64,000 bases of DNA from Streptomyces cinerochromogenes (GTDB lineage: Bacteria > Actinomycetota > Actinomycetes > Streptomycetales > Streptomycetaceae): positions 54,225-118,224 of the forward strand of contig NZ_BMRM01000025.1 of assembly GCF_014648635.1 (NCBI RefSeq), written 5' to 3'. The translations under genes and the position numbers were made by a program. Of the stretch, positions 1 through 8,380 are shown piece by piece; within the stretch, counting starts at the first letter, position 1; each line of letters opens with the position of its first letter. Below the pieces are notes generated by a model. That model made no database searches. It worked only from the letters and a program-made list of their open reading frames with translations, and was not told where the DNA came from.

Positions 1-612
1 GCCGCCGCCGAGAAGGTGGGCCTCACCCGGATCCGCGCCGCCCGGCACCGCGTCGAGCACGCCGAGATGCTCACCCCCGAGACCGTCGCCGGCTTCGCCG
101 AGCTGGGCCTGATCGCCTCCGTCCAGCCCGCCTTCGACGCGCTGTGGGGCGGCGAGGACGGCATGTACGCCCGGCGCCTGGGTGCCGGGCGGGCCCGCAC
201 CCTCAACCCCTTCGCCGCGCTGCTCCGCGCCGGCGTCCCGCTCGCGTTCGGTTCCGACAGCCCGGTCACCCCGTTCGACCCGTGGGGCACGGTCCGCGCC
301 GCCGCGTTCCACCGGACGCCCGAGCACCGGGTCTCCGTCCGTGCCGCGTTCACCGCGCACACCCGCGGCGGCTGGCGGGCCGTCGGCCGCGACGACGCGG
401 GCGTCCTGGTCCCGGGCGCACCCGCCGACTACGCCGTCTGGCGGACCGACGAGCTGGTCGTGCAGGCCCCCGACGACCGGGTCGCCCGCTGGTCCACCGA
501 CCCGCGCTCCGGCACGCCCGGCCTGCCGGACCTCACCCCCGGCCGCGATCTGCCGGTCTGCCTGCGCACCGTGGTGGGCGGACGGACGGTGTTCGTACGG
601 CCGGGCGAGTGA
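1..612 (+). CDS. Amidohydrolase family 3 (YtcJ-like), C-terminal part
   Basis: The reading frame is open from the first base of the window, so only the last ~203 residues are present. They carry an HRVEHAE stretch early on and GSDSP (around residue 85 of the fragment). Both match metal-binding and catalytic elements of the amidohydrolase barrel of the YtcJ type, where the Asp of the GSD motif activates water. The C-terminal part is a typical composite-domain tail. The family hydrolyses C-N bonds of varied substrates, and the substrate cannot be read from this piece. The protein has no membrane segment here and is probably cytoplasmic. The gene ends 579 bases before the next coding start. Confidence 0.8.
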   Translation, partial: AAAEKVGLTRIRAARHRVEHAEMLTPETVAGFAELGLIASVQPAFDALWGGEDGMYARRLGAGRARTLNPFAALLRAGVPLAFGSDSPVTPFDPWGTVRAAAFHRTPEHRVSVRAAFTAHTRGGWRAVGRDDAGVLVPGAPADYAVWRTDELVVQAPDDRVARWSTDPRSGTPGLPDLTPGRDLPVCLRTVVGGRTVFVRPGE

Positions 613-1191
613 TCTCCCGGGGTGGCGCACCGGCCGCCGGCCGCCGGGGCCACGCCGCCCGACCTGCGCATCCTCCGCACCAGCCGGGACGTCGGTGCCG
701 TCTGCCCTGGTCGGAGGGGGGTTTGACACTCTCCGGCCAGGGGCCGGTAGGTTCGTCCGAGTCCACCACCGGACGTCCGACCGGGGGACGTTCAGCCGAC
801 TCGTCGCGGCGCCGCTGGGTCAGGGACGGTGTGCCGCACCGGGACACCGCCACTGGGAGCCAGGCTCAGCGCCCGCGCCGACGAGGGGACGTCCAGGCTG
901 GTCGGCCAGGTGTGACCCGGGTGGGGCCCGGGCGCTCAGTAGACAACGGCTTTCGGTCGACCCGCAGCCAGCGGGTCCCAGGTCGGCCCGAAGGGCGCCG
1001 GGCCCCCATCCGCCGCGGTACGAACGTGCCCGCGGGCGGCCGAAACGTGCCCACCGGCGGCCGGAAGGTGCCGGAAAGCACGACTCTTACCCCGCTCTTG
1101 GGGAATCGACACCACGATACGCACGCGCTGTCACGTCTTCCCAGGAGACGGCCACTATGGTGGACCCTGCGTACGACATGAAGGGGCAGCA
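613..1191. other. 579-base spacer upstream of ppm1
   Basis: No convincing gene is visible. The spacer holds a promoter-like sequence with a palindrome in its spacer (723-753). It also has a degenerate ~21-base repeat at about 1021-1075, built on GAAACGTGCCC-like cores followed by CGGCGGCC. A 12-codon frame at 1157-1195 overlaps the GTG start of ppm1 but lacks any supporting signal. The region may be a long 5' leader for ppm1 or may encode a small RNA. Confidence 0.5.
723..753 (+). promoter_or_regulatory. Candidate vegetative promoter with palindromic spacer
   Basis: TTGACA (723-728) and TAGGTT (748-753) match the consensus of Streptomyces HrdB-type promoters, with a slightly long 19-base spacer. 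The spacer contains a perfect inverted repeat, CCGGCC-AGG-GGCCGG (733-747), touching the -10 box, where a repressor could bind. The nearest downstream gene is ppm1, about 435 bases away. Confidence 0.45.
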
Positions 1192-1986
1192 GTGAACGAC
1201 GGCGACGGGACCCTCGCGGCCAAGGCCCAGGGGAGGCAGTTCGGTCCGCTCGGCACGGCCTTGGTGATCATCCCGACCTACAACGAGGCGGAGAACATCA
1301 AGACCATCGTCGGCCGGGTACGCAAGGCCGTCCCCGAGGCGCACGTACTGATCGCGGACGACAACAGTCCCGACGGCACCGGCAAGCTCGCCGACGAGCT
1401 GGCCGCCGAGGACGACCACGTCAAGGTGCTGCACCGCAAGGGCAAGGAGGGCCTCGGCGCCGCCTACCTCGCGGGCTTCCGATGGGGCATCGAGCGGGAC
1501 TACGGCGTGCTGATCGAGATGGACGCCGACGGCTCCCACCAGCCGGAGGAACTGCCCCGGCTGCTCACCGCCCTCAAGAGCGCCGACCTGGTCCTCGGCT
1601 CCCGCTGGGTGCCCGGCGGCCGGGTCGTGAACTGGCCCAAGTCCCGTGAGTTCCTCTCGCGCGGCGGCTCCACCTACTCGCGGCTCATGCTCGACGTACC
1701 GATCCGGGACGTCACCGGCGGCTTCCGGGCCTTCCGCCGGGAGACCCTGGAGGGACTCGGCCTCGGCGAGGTCGCCTCGCAGGGCTACTGCTTCCAGGTC
1801 GACCTGGCCCGCCGCGCGGTGAAGGCCGGCTACCACGTGGTCGAGGTGCCCATCACCTTCGTGGAGCGCGAACTGGGCGACTCCAAGATGAGCCGGGACA
1901 TCGTGGTCGAGGCGCTGTGGCGGGTCACCGCCTGGGGCGTCGGGGACCGCCTGGGCAAGCTCACCGGCAAGGACAAGCACCCCTAG
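1192..1986 (+). CDS. ppm1: Polyprenol-phosphate mannosyltransferase (Ppm1/DPM1 type, GT2)
   Basis: This 264-residue GT2 enzyme would transfer mannose from GDP-mannose to polyprenyl phosphate at the inner face of the membrane, supplying the mannose donor for protein O-mannosylation and lipoglycans. Family motifs are IPTYNE (27-32), DDNSPDGTG (56-64), the metal-binding MDADGSH (from 110) and DVTGGFRAFRR. There are no C-terminal membrane helices, so it is the short soluble DPM1-like form. It also lacks the apolipoprotein acyltransferase domain fused to it in mycobacteria. The GTG start has AGGGG about 7 bases upstream. From memory the equivalent S. coelicolor gene is SCO1423, close to rbpA as here. 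Confidence 0.9.
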   Translation: MNDGDGTLAAKAQGRQFGPLGTALVIIPTYNEAENIKTIVGRVRKAVPEAHVLIADDNSPDGTGKLADELAAEDDHVKVLHRKGKEGLGAAYLAGFRWGIERDYGVLIEMDADGSHQPEELPRLLTALKSADLVLGSRWVPGGRVVNWPKSREFLSRGGSTYSRLMLDVPIRDVTGGFRAFRRETLEGLGLGEVASQGYCFQVDLARRAVKAGYHVVEVPITFVERELGDSKMSRDIVVEALWRVTAWGVGDRLGKLTGKDKHP

Positions 1987-2095
1987 CCACGCCTTGCGGA
2001 GCGAGGGCCGGCCGCTTGGCGAGCCGGGCGCGGTCCGGCGTCGGCTGATCGCACCCCTTATCCCGTGCTGAGCCGCGCCCAGGCACACTGGGAGC

Positions 2096-2653
2096 ATGAC
2101 GACTGGCGCTCCGACCTCCCCGTACACCGCCCGCCGCCGGCCCTCCCGGCTGCGCAGGTATCTGCCGCTGGGCCTCGCCGCGTGGCTGGTGCTGGAGATC
2201 TGGCTGCTGACCGTGGTCGCGGGCGCGGCGGGTGGGCCGACGGTGTTCCTGCTGCTCGTCGCGGGAGTCGTGGCCGGCTCCGTGGTCATCAAGCGGGCGG
2301 GCCGCCGCGCCTTCCGGAGCCTGAACGAGGCACTGCAGCAGGGCGGCTCGCCGGCGCGCGGCGGCGGCAACGGCCTGATGATGCTCGGCGGCCTGCTGCT
2401 GATGATCCCCGGCCTCGTCTCGGACGCGGCCGGCCTGCTCCTGCTGCTCCCGCCGGTCCAGAAGGCGGTCGGCCGCTTCGCCGAGAACGCCCTGAAGCGC
2501 AGCCTGCGCAAGGCCGCCCCCGGCAGCCTGGGCGACGCCTTCCAGCAGGCCCGCATGCACCGGCCCGACGGCAGGGTGGTGCAGGGCGAGGTGATCCGGG
2601 ACGACCAGCCGCACGGCGCCCCGCAGGACCCCCGCCCGCCGCTGACGCGCTGA
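2096..2653 (+). CDS. fxsA: FxsA family membrane protein
   Basis: This 185-residue protein has hydrophobic segments at about residues 22-60 (probably two helices) and 96-122. The signature GLLLMIPGLVSDAAGLLLL is the core of the FxsA domain. FxsA is an inner-membrane protein of poorly defined role; in E. coli it relieves phage exclusion by the F plasmid. The polar C-terminal tail is rich in Arg and Pro. The ATG follows GGGAG closely. It lies 109 bases after ppm1 in the same direction and may be co-transcribed. The assignment to family is firm; the cellular function is unknown. Confidence 0.85.
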   Translation: MTTGAPTSPYTARRRPSRLRRYLPLGLAAWLVLEIWLLTVVAGAAGGPTVFLLLVAGVVAGSVVIKRAGRRAFRSLNEALQQGGSPARGGGNGLMMLGGLLLMIPGLVSDAAGLLLLLPPVQKAVGRFAENALKRSLRKAAPGSLGDAFQQARMHRPDGRVVQGEVIRDDQPHGAPQDPRPPLTR

Positions 2654-2663
2654 CCCCGCGAAA

Positions 2664-2739
2664 AGGACGCCGGCCCGCGAACGAGACGCCGGCCTGCGAA
2701 CGAGACGCCGGCCTGCGGGAAACACGCCGGCCGGCGAGG
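2664..2739. repeat. Four 19-base tandem repeats
   Basis: Units at 2664-2682, 2683-2701, 2702-2720 and 2721-2739 share the consensus GAGACGCCGGCCTGCGAAC. Units 2 and 3 are nearly identical, while the outer units have diverged. The array sits between the fxsA stop and the rbpA terminator. Confidence 0.85.
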
Positions 2740-2748
2740 AAAAAGAGA

Positions 2749-2789
2749 CTGCGGGCGCCGTACGTGGAATCCACGTACGGCGCCCGCAG
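2749..2789 (-). terminator. Intrinsic terminator of rbpA
   Basis: A perfect 19-base-pair stem (2749-2767 with 2771-2789) closes on a 3-base loop. Read on the minus strand, the hairpin is followed by a run of T (TCTCTTTTTCC), as in a rho-independent terminator for rbpA. The same hairpin could stop fxsA transcription from the other side, without a T run. Confidence 0.85.
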
Positions 2790-2834
2790 TCGGATGCGTT
2801 GCGCTGTAGACCGGCCGAAGCCCCGCTTCCGGGA

Positions 2835-3209
2835 CTAGGCGCTCTTGCGGCTGTCCCGGGGATGGACCGCGATGTTCATCGCCCCCGAACGCAGAACCGC
2901 GAGACGCTCCTCAAGGACCTCTTCGAGTTCCTCACGGGTACGCCGCTCCATCAGCATGTCCCAATGGGTACGCGCGGGCTTGGCCTTCTTCTCCTCAGGG
3001 CCGTCGCCGTCCACCAGGAGTGCCTGGGCGCCGCAGACCTTGCACTCCCACTCCGGCGGGATCTCCGCCTCGACAGAGAAGGGCATCTCAAAACGGTGCC
3101 CCTTCTCACATGCGTACTCCACGGCCTGGCGCGGGGCCAGGTCGATGCCGCGGTCCGTCTCGTAGCTGGTCACCACGAGGCGCGTACCGCGAAGAGCTCG
3201 CTCACTCAT
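2835..3209 (-). CDS. rbpA: RNA polymerase-binding protein RbpA
   Basis: RbpA (124 residues) is an actinobacterial protein that binds RNA polymerase and the principal sigma factor, stabilising the open complex. Residues C34, H38, C56 and C59 form the zinc site known in the S. coelicolor protein. The sigma-interaction region is the acidic-helical C-terminal half (THWDMLMERR onward, then a Glu/Arg helix), followed by a basic tail. Length and sequence are typical of the family. It is a single-gene unit with its own SigR-like promoter (3271-3296) and a strong terminator (2749-2789). From memory the S. coelicolor equivalent is SCO1421, a known member of the thiol-stress regulon. Confidence 0.97.
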   Translation of the reverse strand: MSERALRGTRLVVTSYETDRGIDLAPRQAVEYACEKGHRFEMPFSVEAEIPPEWECKVCGAQALLVDGDGPEEKKAKPARTHWDMLMERRTREELEEVLEERLAVLRSGAMNIAVHPRDSRKSA

Positions 3210-3270
3210 GAATCGTGCCTCCCGGGCTTGTCGCCCACAGGACAGGTGTCGCTGTCGTCGTCATCCGGTC

Positions 3271-3296
3271 AACGTCCGGTCGGCGGTAAAGATTCC
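3271..3296 (-). promoter_or_regulatory. SigR-type promoter of rbpA
   Basis: On the minus strand GGAAT (3296-3292) and GTT (3273-3271) are separated by exactly 18 bases, the consensus of the disulfide-stress sigma factor SigR. Transcription would start near 3264, giving a leader of about 55 bases. This matches the known SigR control of rbpA in S. coelicolor. Confidence 0.85.
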
Positions 3297-3372
3297 CGTT
3301 CCGAGTCCCGTTCCGGGTCATGCGTCGCCGTCGTAGCCGCCCCTTGTTCTACCCACAGGCGCCCGGTTTGTC

Positions 3373-3390
3373 ACATCTGCTAGCAGATGT
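3373..3390. promoter_or_regulatory. Perfect 18-base palindrome upstream of rbpA
   Basis: ACATCTGCTAGCAGATGT is its own reverse complement. It lies in the AT-richer spacer between the MFS gene and rbpA, about 75 bases upstream of the SigR promoter. It is too compact to be a terminator and may be an operator. The regulator is unknown. Confidence 0.5.
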
Positions 3391-3487
3391 CACCCAGCGT
3401 TTCGGCATCTTTGACGCGCAGTAACGGTACGCCTGGCAGGCCAAACGCGTACACTACCGCCCTTTCACGCCGAGTGCTAAATCAACG

Positions 3488-4840
3488 CTAGATCCTTTCC
3501 GGAACCGGGTTGCCCGCCTCGGCGATCGCCCGCCGTACCGGTACCCGCGCGAGCAGGACGAAACCCAGGACGAAGAAGGCCACCAGGGAGAAGATCGCCG
3601 ACCGGTAGCTCCCGGTCAGCTGGTAGGTGACCCCGAACAGCAGCGGGCCGAGCCAGCTCATCCCGCGGTCGCTCATCTCGTACGCGGAGAAGTACTCGGC
3701 CTCCTTGCCCGGCGGCACGAGGTGCGAGAACAGCGACCTCGACAGCGCCTGGCTGCCGCCGAGGACCAGGCCGATGCCGGCGGCCAGCGCGAAGAACCAC
3801 ACCGGCGCCCGTGCCGGCAGGAACCAGCCCGCCGCCAGCGTGAGCGTCCAGGCCACCAGCGAGCCGAGGATCGTGCGCCGGGCGCCGTACGTCCGCGCCA
3901 GCCGGCCCATCGCCAGCGCACCGGCCACGGCCAGCACCTGCACCAGCAGCACGGCCCCGATGAGCGTCGACTGCCCGAGTCCCAGCTCCTCGGAGCCGTA
4001 GACCGAGGCCTGGGTGATCACCGTCTGGATGCCGTCGTTGTAGACGAGGTACGCCAGCAGGAACGCCAGGGTCAGCGGGTGCCGGCGCATGTCCCGGACC
4101 GTCGCCGCGAGCTGCCGCAGCCCCGGCGCCGTCGCCGTCGCGTGCGCGACGCGCGTGCGGCGGTCGCGCAGCCTGCGCAGCGGTACGAGGGTGAAGGCGC
4201 CCCACCACAGCCCGGCCGAGGCCAGGCAGACGCGGACCGCCGCCGTCTCGGAGAGGCCGAAGGAGTCGTGCGCCGAGTAGAGCACCAGGTCGGCGACGAG
4301 CACCAGGGAGCCCGCCGCGTAGCCGAACGCCCAGCCCCGGGAGGAGACGGCGTCGCGCTGCTCGGGCGGGGCGATCTGCGGCAGGTAGGAGTTGTAGAGC
4401 ATCATCCCGACCGACTGCGCCGCGTTGGCCACGACGAGCAGCACCCCGCCGAGCAGATACCGGTCGCCGTCCAGGAAGAACATCGCGGTGGTGGCCGCCG
4501 CGCCGGTGTACGCCGCCGCGGCGAGCAGCGGTTTCTTACGGCCCGTGCGGTCGGCCGCGCTGCCCGCCAGCGGCATCAGGACGACCGCCACGATCACCGA
4601 CAGGGACACCGAGTAGGCGAAGAAGGAGCCCGCGCGGACCGGGATCCCCAGCGGGTGCACATAGCCGTCGCCGTCCGCGGCGTGCTCGGCGACCGAGGTG
4701 AGGTACGGGCCGAGGAACACCGTGAGGACACTCGTCGAGTAGACCGAGCAGGCCCAGTCGTAGACGTACCAGCCGCGCTGCTCGCGCAGGAGGCCGGCGG
4801 CCTCGTCCGCCGCCCCGGTCCGCACGGTGTCGGTGCTCAC
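3488..4840 (-). CDS. MFS transporter, UMF1 (Atg22-like) family
   Basis: The protein has 450 residues with about 12 hydrophobic segments. It starts with the QRGWYVYDWACSVYSTSV region typical of the UMF1/Atg22 branch of the major facilitator superfamily, and has the loop AADRTGRKKP between helices 2 and 3. In yeast, Atg22 exports amino acids from the vacuole; bacterial members are uncharacterised, so the substrate is unknown. The start is GTG with a weak GAGGG upstream. It follows the glycerophosphodiesterase gene by 55 bases on the same strand and is probably the last gene of a three-gene unit with it and the YczE-like gene. Confidence 0.85.
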   Translation of the reverse strand: MSTDTVRTGAADEAAGLLREQRGWYVYDWACSVYSTSVLTVFLGPYLTSVAEHAADGDGYVHPLGIPVRAGSFFAYSVSLSVIVAVVLMPLAGSAADRTGRKKPLLAAAAYTGAAATTAMFFLDGDRYLLGGVLLVVANAAQSVGMMLYNSYLPQIAPPEQRDAVSSRGWAFGYAAGSLVLVADLVLYSAHDSFGLSETAAVRVCLASAGLWWGAFTLVPLRRLRDRRTRVAHATATAPGLRQLAATVRDMRRHPLTLAFLLAYLVYNDGIQTVITQASVYGSEELGLGQSTLIGAVLLVQVLAVAGALAMGRLARTYGARRTILGSLVAWTLTLAAGWFLPARAPVWFFALAAGIGLVLGGSQALSRSLFSHLVPPGKEAEYFSAYEMSDRGMSWLGPLLFGVTYQLTGSYRSAIFSLVAFFVLGFVLLARVPVRRAIAEAGNPVPERI

Positions 4841-4895
4841 CCGTGCCCTCGCTTCCCCGTGCTCCTGCGAAGGCTCGGGCCGGGCGGCCGGGCGG

Positions 4896-5672
4896 TCAGA
4901 CCCAGTTGCCGCGCTCCTCCATGACCTTGCGCAACGTGTCGATGTGATCGGTCATGATGCCATCAACCCCGAGGTCGAGGAGCCGGTGCATGCGTTCCGC
5001 TTCGTTGATCGTCCACACGTGCACCTGCAGCCCGCGCGCGTGGGCGGCGCGGACGAAGCGGTGGTCGACCACGGGTACGCCCGACTGGGCCTCGGGTACC
5101 TGCGCGGCCACCGCCGAGCGGCGCACCGCGGCCGGCAGCCCCCAGGAGCGCAGCCGCAGGTTCAGCACCCCGCGCGTGCCGAACGAGGTGGCCAGCCGTG
5201 GTCCGGCCAGCCGCTGCGCCCGCAGCACCCGTGCCTCGGAGAAGGAGCCCACGCAGACCCGGTCCCAGGCGTTCGTGCGCTCGATCAGCTCCAGCAGCGG
5301 CCGCAGCGCGGACTCCGCCTTGATGTCGACGTTCCAGCGCGTTTCCGGGAACGTCTCCAGCAGCTCCTCGAACAGCGGTACCGGTTCCCGGCCGCCCACG
5401 CGCGCGTGCTGAATCTCCGTCCAGGGCAGGTCGGCGATCCGGCCCGCGCCGTCGGTGACCCGGTCCAGGGTCTCGTCGTGGAAGGCGACCAGCCGGCCGT
5501 CCGCCGAGGCGTGCACATCGGTCTCGATGTACCGGTAGCCCAGCTCCACCGCGCGCCGGAACTGCGCCACGGTGTTCTCCAGGCCGTCGGCCGCCCCGCC
5601 CCGGTGGGCGAAGGCGATCGGCCCCGGGTGCTCCAGGTAGGGGTGGCGCGGGCGCGGTGTCGTGAGGGTCAC
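4896..5672 (-). CDS. Glycerophosphodiester phosphodiesterase
   Basis: This 258-residue GDPD-family enzyme would hydrolyse glycerophosphodiesters to glycerol 3-phosphate and an alcohol. Diagnostic elements are AHRGG near residue 20 followed by GLENT, the metal-binding ETDVHASADG with FHDETLDR downstream, and a C-terminal VHVWTIN with DGIMTDH. No signal peptide is seen, so it appears cytoplasmic. The GTG start (5672) overlaps the stop of the YczE-like gene as GTGA, which argues for coupling and against longer upstream starts. Lipid-turnover metabolism is the likely role; the physiological substrate is not evident. Confidence 0.9.
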   Translation of the reverse strand: MTLTTPRPRHPYLEHPGPIAFAHRGGAADGLENTVAQFRRAVELGYRYIETDVHASADGRLVAFHDETLDRVTDGAGRIADLPWTEIQHARVGGREPVPLFEELLETFPETRWNVDIKAESALRPLLELIERTNAWDRVCVGSFSEARVLRAQRLAGPRLATSFGTRGVLNLRLRSWGLPAAVRRSAVAAQVPEAQSGVPVVDHRFVRAAHARGLQVHVWTINEAERMHRLLDLGVDGIMTDHIDTLRKVMEERGNWV

Positions 5673-6355
5673 GGACGCAGTATGGCTCGTTCGGGTGTCG
5701 CTCCGGCAACGACCGTGCTGCCCGTCGATGCCGACGGGAGGGCGAACACCCGCAGGAAGGCCTGCGCGAGCGGGCCGATGGACACCGCGTACAGCACGGT
5801 GCCCACCCCGATGGTGCCGCCCAGGAGGAACCCGGTGACCACCACCGCCACCTCGACCGCCGTCCGCATCAGCCGGATCGACCGGCCGGTGCGCCGGTGC
5901 AGCCCCGTCATCAGCCCGTCGCGCGGACCCGGCCCGAACCGCGCCGCGATGTACAGGCCCGTCGCCGCTCCGTTCAGCACGATGCCCGCCACCAGCAGCG
6001 GGACCCGCACGGCGAGGGAACGGGCGTCCGGGAGCAGCGCGAGCGTGCCGTCCATGGCGAGGCCGACCACGAAGACGTTGGAGACCGTGCCGAGCCCGGG
6101 TCGCTGGCGCAGCGGGACCCACAGCAGCAGCACCGCCGCGCCCACGACGATCGACACCACCCCGATGCTCAGCCCGGTCAGCTCCGCGAGCCCCTGGTGC
6201 AGCACGTTCCACGGCTCCAGCCCGAGCCCCGCCGCCACGAGCAGCGCGGAACTCGCGCCGTAGAGGGTGAGCCCGGCGTACAGCTGGACCAGCCGGCGGG
6301 GGAGATGGCGGCCGGGAGGGGAGGCGCTGGGCGTGGCGGGGTCGGGAGCGGACAC
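5669..6355 (-). CDS. YczE/YitT-type integral membrane protein
   Basis: This 228-residue protein has five or six hydrophobic helices and the motif GLEPWNVLHQGL, typical of YczE-like membrane proteins. In many Gram-positive bacteria genes of this family are paired with MocR regulators, as here (divergent gene at 6459). They are thought to be transporters linked to the MocR target pathway, but the substrate is unknown. I chose the GTG at 6355 because a strong GGGGGGA lies 7 bases before it; an ATG further upstream lacks such a site. Its stop overlaps the start of the GDPD gene. Confidence 0.8.
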   Translation of the reverse strand: MSAPDPATPSASPPGRHLPRRLVQLYAGLTLYGASSALLVAAGLGLEPWNVLHQGLAELTGLSIGVVSIVVGAAVLLLWVPLRQRPGLGTVSNVFVVGLAMDGTLALLPDARSLAVRVPLLVAGIVLNGAATGLYIAARFGPGPRDGLMTGLHRRTGRSIRLMRTAVEVAVVVTGFLLGGTIGVGTVLYAVSIGPLAQAFLRVFALPSASTGSTVVAGATPERAILRP

Positions 6356-6458
6356 GGGAATTCCCCCCTGGGTGGTGACGGTGGCCTGACGCATGACACT
6401 CTGTGGCTTGGGACGAATCGCCATCCATGGCCAATTCGGGGAAGGTGGACTGATCTTC

Positions 6459-7967
6459 ATGGCGCAGTGGACCTCGGCCGTGGGAGCCGCGCAGCTCGCC
6501 CGGCTCCTCAACTCACAGCAGGACCGTCCGGCCGGCCCCGGCACCCGCCGTCCCCCCGCCTACCGAGCCCTCGCCGACGGCATCCGCCTGCTGGTGCTGG
6601 AGGGCCGCGTCCCGGTGGCCGCGCGGCTGCCCGCGGAACGCGAACTGGCCCTGGCCCTGTCCGTCAGCCGCACCACCGTCGCGGCGGCCTACGAGGCGCT
6701 GCGCGGCGAGGGCTTCCTGGAGTCCCGGCGCGGAGCCGGCAGCTGGACCGCCGTACCGGCCGGCAACCCGATCCCGGCACGCGGCCTGGAACCCCTGCCC
6801 CCCGAGGCCCTCGGTTCGGTGATCGACCTGGGCTGCGCCTCGCTCCCGGCGCCCGAGCCGTGGCTGACCCGTGCCGTGCAGGGCGCGCTGGAGGAACTGC
6901 CGCCGTACGCCCACACCCACGGGGACTACCCGGCCGGACTGCCCGCCCTGCGCTCGATGATCGCCGAGCGCTACACCGCGCGCGGGATCCCCACCATGCC
7001 GGAGCAGATCATGGTGACGACCGGGGCGATGGGCGCCATCGACGCCATCTGCCACCTCTTCGCGGGCCGCGGCGAGCGGATCGCCGTGGAGTCACCGTCC
7101 TACGCCAACATCCTCCAGCTGATGCGCGAGGCGGGCGCCCGCCTGATCCCCGTCGCGATGGCCGAGGGCCTGTCCGGCTGGGACATGGACCGCTGGCGCC
7201 AGGTGCTGCGCGAGGCCGCGCCGCGGATCGCCTACGTGGTCGCCGACTTCCACAACCCCACCGGGGCGCTCGCCGGCGAGGACCAGCGGCGCCGGCTGGT
7301 GGACGCCGCCCGCTCGGCCGGGACGGTGCTCGTCGCCGACGAGACGATGACCGAGCTGTGGCTGGAGGAGGAGTTCCGGGACGGTGGCATGCCCCGGCCG
7401 GTGTGCGCCTTCGACCCGGCGGGCTCCACGGTGATCACCGTCGGCTCGGCCAGCAAGGCGTTCTGGGCGGGGATGCGGATCGGCTGGGTGCGGGCGGCGC
7501 CGGACGTCATCCGCAGCCTGGTCGCCGCGCGGGCCTACGCCGACCTGGGCACGCCGGTGCTGGAGCAGCTGGCCGTGAACTGGCTCTTCAGCACCGGGGG
7601 CTGGGAGCAGGCGGTCGAGCTGCGCCGGGCGCAGGCGCTGGAGAACCGGGACGCGCTGGTGACCGCGATCCGGCGGGAGCTGCCGGACTGGGAGTTCGAG
7701 GTGCCGCAGGGGGGTCTGACCCTGTGGGTCCGCGCCGGCGGCCTCTCCGGCTCCCGCCTCGCGGAGGCGGGCGAGCGGACCGGCGTCCGCGTCCCGTCCG
7801 GCCCCCGCTTCGGCGTCGACGGCGCCTTCGAGGGCTACGTCCGTCTTCCGTTCACCGTCGGGGGAGCGGTGGCGGAGGAAGCCGCGGTACGACTCGCCGC
7901 CGCGGCCCGACTGGTGGAGTCGGGCGCGACGGGCGGGACGGAGGCACCGCGGACGTTTGTGGCGTAG
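6459..7967 (+). CDS. MocR-type regulator (GntR helix-turn-helix fused to aminotransferase)
   Basis: The protein has 502 residues. Residues 30-100 form a GntR winged helix (LPAERELALALSVSRTTV) and the rest is a class I aminotransferase-like domain. The PLP lysine is K333 in GSASKAFWAG, and the cofactor-binding Asn-Pro and Asp lie upstream. MocR proteins use PLP or an amino-acid adduct as effector; some (PdxR) control vitamin B6 synthesis, others amine or taurine use. The divergent YczE-like membrane gene is the probable target. The start at ATG 6459 is supported mainly by homology; its ribosome site is weak. A GCCAT-CC-ATGGC inverted repeat (6420-6431) in the divergent promoter region may be part of its operator. 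Confidence 0.85.
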   Translation: MAQWTSAVGAAQLARLLNSQQDRPAGPGTRRPPAYRALADGIRLLVLEGRVPVAARLPAERELALALSVSRTTVAAAYEALRGEGFLESRRGAGSWTAVPAGNPIPARGLEPLPPEALGSVIDLGCASLPAPEPWLTRAVQGALEELPPYAHTHGDYPAGLPALRSMIAERYTARGIPTMPEQIMVTTGAMGAIDAICHLFAGRGERIAVESPSYANILQLMREAGARLIPVAMAEGLSGWDMDRWRQVLREAAPRIAYVVADFHNPTGALAGEDQRRRLVDAARSAGTVLVADETMTELWLEEEFRDGGMPRPVCAFDPAGSTVITVGSASKAFWAGMRIGWVRAAPDVIRSLVAARAYADLGTPVLEQLAVNWLFSTGGWEQAVELRRAQALENRDALVTAIRRELPDWEFEVPQGGLTLWVRAGGLSGSRLAEAGERTGVRVPSGPRFGVDGAFEGYVRLPFTVGGAVAEEAAVRLAAAARLVESGATGGTEAPRTFVA

Positions 7968-8080
7968 GCGGGGTGGGGCGGGGCCTGCGGCGTTTGTGGC
8001 GTGGGCCGGGTGGGGCCTGGCGTGCTTGTGGCGTGGGCCGGGTGGAGCTTGGCGTGCTTGTGGCGTGGGGTCGGGGTGCG
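7957..8080. repeat. 32-base imperfect tandem repeats
   Basis: TTGTGGCG recurs at 7957, 7994, 8026 and 8058. The last three spacings are exactly 32 bases apart with largely conserved sequence between them; the first interval is 37. The array begins inside the last codons of the MocR gene. Confidence 0.75.
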
Positions 8081-8380
8081 TTCCTGGCCTCGGGTCCTTC
8101 GTGGCTGCTCGCGCAGTTCCCCGCGCCCCTCCGGGGCGCCCGTGGCTGCGGGCGGTCGTGCCGCCGGGGGCGGCACGGGCGGGTGCCGGGGGCGCCCCCT
8201 GCCCGAAGCGCTTGAGGGAGGCATCCCTTCGGGGCGCTGGTGAGCTTCGGGGCGCTGGTGAGCTTCGGGGCGCTGGTGAGCGACCCGGCCGCTGCCCCTG
8301 CCCCGGCAGCGGCACGCGGCGCCCTGGCGGTGCCGCCAGGCGATGCGAACCCCCGCCCAGCCGCGGCGCGGGGTGCGCGG
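7968..8380. other. Repeat-rich convergent spacer between the MocR gene and sffA
   Basis: No gene is seen. Besides the 32-base array (7957-8080) it holds the string CGCGCAGTTCCCC (8110-8122) followed by the hairpin-forming GCGCCCCTCCGGGGCGC. This is a dispersed element common in Streptomyces spacers, and its core recurs at 28909-28921. A GTGCCGCC/GGCGGCAC hairpin follows near 8158-8180, and a perfect 18-base triplicate lies at 8227-8280. One of the hairpins may end both converging genes. Confidence 0.6.
8227..8280. repeat. Three perfect 18-base tandem repeats
   Basis: The unit CTTCGGGGCGCTGGTGAG occurs at 8227-8244, 8245-8262 and 8263-8280 without a mismatch, which suggests a recent expansion. 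It lies downstream of sffA in the convergent spacer. Confidence 0.9.

Noticed and set aside
1157..1195. 12-codon ORF overlapping the ppm1 start
   Set aside because: No ribosome site or amino-acid-rich leader pattern; the overlap may be chance. Kept only as a remark in the spacer entry.
3472..3480. GAGTGCTAA, half of a CIRCE (HrcA) element
   Set aside because: The matching TTAGCACTC half is absent at the required 9-base spacing, so it is probably chance.
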